This document shows, one piece after another, positions 4,258 to 5,471 of a stretch of 5,471 bases of DNA. The DNA comes from an uncultured Desulfobacterales bacterium (GTDB lineage: Bacteria > Desulfobacterota > Desulfobacteria > Desulfobacterales > G020354645), in assembly GCA_947259865.1 (NCBI GenBank), contig CAMYNZ010000263.1, positions 1 to 5,471 on the forward strand, given 5' to 3'. A program made the position numbers and the translations under genes. Every line of letters begins with the position of its first letter. The first letter of the stretch is position 1. The notes below the pieces were generated by a model, which did not search any database, was not told the origin of the DNA, and saw nothing but the letters and a program-made list of their open reading frames with translations.

Positions 4258-5471
4258 TCATTTTTCAACTTCAGTGATGCAGTCTTCAACAATTTGAAGT
4301 GCGGTGTCCATTTCTTCTTTGGTTATGGTCAGCGCCGGTGTCAAGGTAATGATATTTCCCATGGTCAACTTAAAACTGACGCCCCTGGTCAAGGCACGGT
4401 ACATAACCGCTTCGGCTTCTTGGCTTGCCCGTTCACGGGTTTTTTTGTCTTTGACCAGCTCGATACCAAGGAACAGACCCAGTCCGCGCACGTCCCCGAT
4501 CAGTGGATGGGATTGCTTCATTTTTTTCAGGCGCTTGAGTGAATACTGCCCCAGTTTGCGGGCATGCTCCACCAGATTGTGTCTTTCTATGTATTCAATG
4601 GTGGCCAGGGCGGCTGCACATGCCACCGGACTTTTTTCATGGGTATAGTGCCCCAGCGCCCGGTCTGCGGCAATATCCAACTTTTCCCGGGCAATGATCC
4701 CCGCCAGCGGAAAGACACCCCCGCCCAAACCCTTGCCAAGGATTACGATATCCGGTGTTATACCGAAATTTTCAAAGGTAAACATTTTACCGGTGCGTCC
4801 CAGGGCATGGGGGATTTCATCGAGGATGAGCAGGGCACCATACCGATCACAAGCGCGGCGGATTTTTTGCCAGTATTCAGATCGGGGGATATAGGGGGTG
4901 CTGCGGATCGGCTCGGCAATGACAGCCGCGATATCCCCCTCTTTTTCCAGAATGTATTCCACATACTTGGCGCAGGTTAAATCGCACCCGCCTCGTTCTC
5001 CACAGCCAAAAACACAATGATACTCGTCCGGCGGCGGCACGTGCTCGGTGCCGGCAAGCAGCGGACCAATGTCCCGACGAAAAAGCGCCTCGCCGCCGAT
5101 GGATATGGTGTCCAGGGTCGCACCGTGGAATGAATCCCACATGGAGATGGTTTTATGACGACCGGTTACCAACCGTGCGAGCTTCACGGCCATACCGACG
5201 GCCTCCGCCCCGCCTGGACAACCCAGGGACTTGTTCAGATCACCCGGGGCGATTGCAGCCAGCTTTTTAGCCAGATTTACTGCGGTGCGATTGGTAGAAC
5301 GCCGGGTACAAAAGGAAAGTTCATCGAGCTGTTTTTTTATGGCCGCCATGACATCCGGATTGGCAAAACCGACCTGATGGACATTATTGCCGTGAAAATC
5401 CATGTAGCGGCGCCCCTGCAAATCCTCGATATAGATGCCCTCACATTTTTGGAGGGCATTGAGACATGGTG
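4258..5471 (-). CDS. Class III PLP-dependent aminotransferase-fold enzyme (aminotransferase or ammonia/phospho-lyase), N terminus outside window
   Basis: The frame stays open to the right edge. The TTG at 5419-5421 is an internal leucine codon, because upstream codons read N-A-L-Q-K-C-E-G-I-Y-I-E-D straight into L-Q-G-R-R-Y, a normal class III N-terminal region. There are 403 visible residues, so perhaps 20-50 are missing. Numbered from the first full codon, landmarks are F-H-G near 114-116, the cofactor Asp-Glu at 217-218 in L-I-L-D-E-I-P with G-R-T-G after it, and the Schiff-base Lys246 in GKGLGGG. The fold therefore looks active. The cofactor-phosphate segment reads C-P-G-G-A-E-A-V-G rather than the common S-G-x-E-A-N-E. 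A four-cysteine cluster (C-x3-C-x5-C-x3-C, 152-166) is unusual. Candidates are taurine or omega-amino-acid transaminase, ethanolamine-phosphate phospho-lyase, or the aminophosphonate ammonia-lyase PbfA, which I recall as resembling this sequence without being able to check. It converges on the kinase gene with a 4-bp gap. Confidence 0.88.
   Translation of the reverse strand, partial: PCLNALQKCEGIYIEDLQGRRYMDFHGNNVHQVGFANPDVMAAIKKQLDELSFCTRRSTNRTAVNLAKKLAAIAPGDLNKSLGCPGGAEAVGMAVKLARLVTGRHKTISMWDSFHGATLDTISIGGEALFRRDIGPLLAGTEHVPPPDEYHCVFGCGERGGCDLTCAKYVEYILEKEGDIAAVIAEPIRSTPYIPRSEYWQKIRRACDRYGALLILDEIPHALGRTGKMFTFENFGITPDIVILGKGLGGGVFPLAGIIAREKLDIAADRALGHYTHEKSPVACAAALATIEYIERHNLVEHARKLGQYSLKRLKKMKQSHPLIGDVRGLGLFLGIELVKDKKTRERASQEAEAVMYRALTRGVSFKLTMGNIITLTPALTITKEEMDTALQIVEDCITEVEK

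Noticed and set aside
5419..5421. TTG as the start codon of the class III PLP enzyme
   Set aside because: The frame continues to the window edge and the upstream codons encode family-like N-terminal sequence, so the gene is simply cut by the edge.

Overview
The window looks like a bacterial chromosome of moderate GC content, probably an anaerobe. A URO-D/MtaA-type methyltransferase-fold protein, a CoA-acylating-type aldehyde dehydrogenase and the general style of the genes suggest Desulfobacterota (for example a Desulfobacterales sulfate reducer). That placement is inference: no rRNA or marker gene is present. No phage, transposase, tRNA, CRISPR array or defence gene was seen.

Layout: (1) Positions 1-420 hold the C-terminal end of an aldehyde dehydrogenase of the CoA-acylating type, cut by the left window edge. 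(2) Positions 421-824 are a gene-free spacer. It holds a degenerate 54-bp tandem repeat built from GAATCGGT-like 8-mers, then a pyrimidine-rich 8-bp array that is roughly its reverse complement. Between and within these lie predicted + strand hairpins, two of which show compensatory changes. An AT-rich leader follows. (3) Positions 825-4253 hold four + strand genes whose ends overlap by 26, 11 and about 17 bp: a HAD hydrolase, a Nudix ADP-ribose-pyrophosphatase-like enzyme, a URO-D-fold protein and an APH-fold small-molecule kinase. This is almost certainly one translationally coupled operon. (4) Positions 4258-5471 hold a - strand class III PLP enzyme, truncated at its N terminus by the right edge. 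It converges on the kinase gene with only 4 bp between the stop codons.

How the genes may work together: an APH kinase beside a class III PLP enzyme, with a CoA-acylating aldehyde dehydrogenase nearby, fits breakdown of a small amino compound. The kinase would phosphorylate an amino alcohol, the PLP enzyme would transaminate or eliminate to an aldehyde, and the dehydrogenase would make the acyl-CoA. Ethanolamine phosphate, taurine/sulfoacetaldehyde and aminophosphonates are all candidate substrates, and the sequence alone does not choose between them. The URO-D-fold protein lacks the usual His-X-Cys zinc pair, so its reaction is open. The HAD and Nudix proteins could be housekeeping or metabolite-repair members. 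The points most worth a second look are the structured repeat spacer, the altered URO-D protein, the four-cysteine cluster in the PLP enzyme and the kinase/PLP-enzyme pairing.
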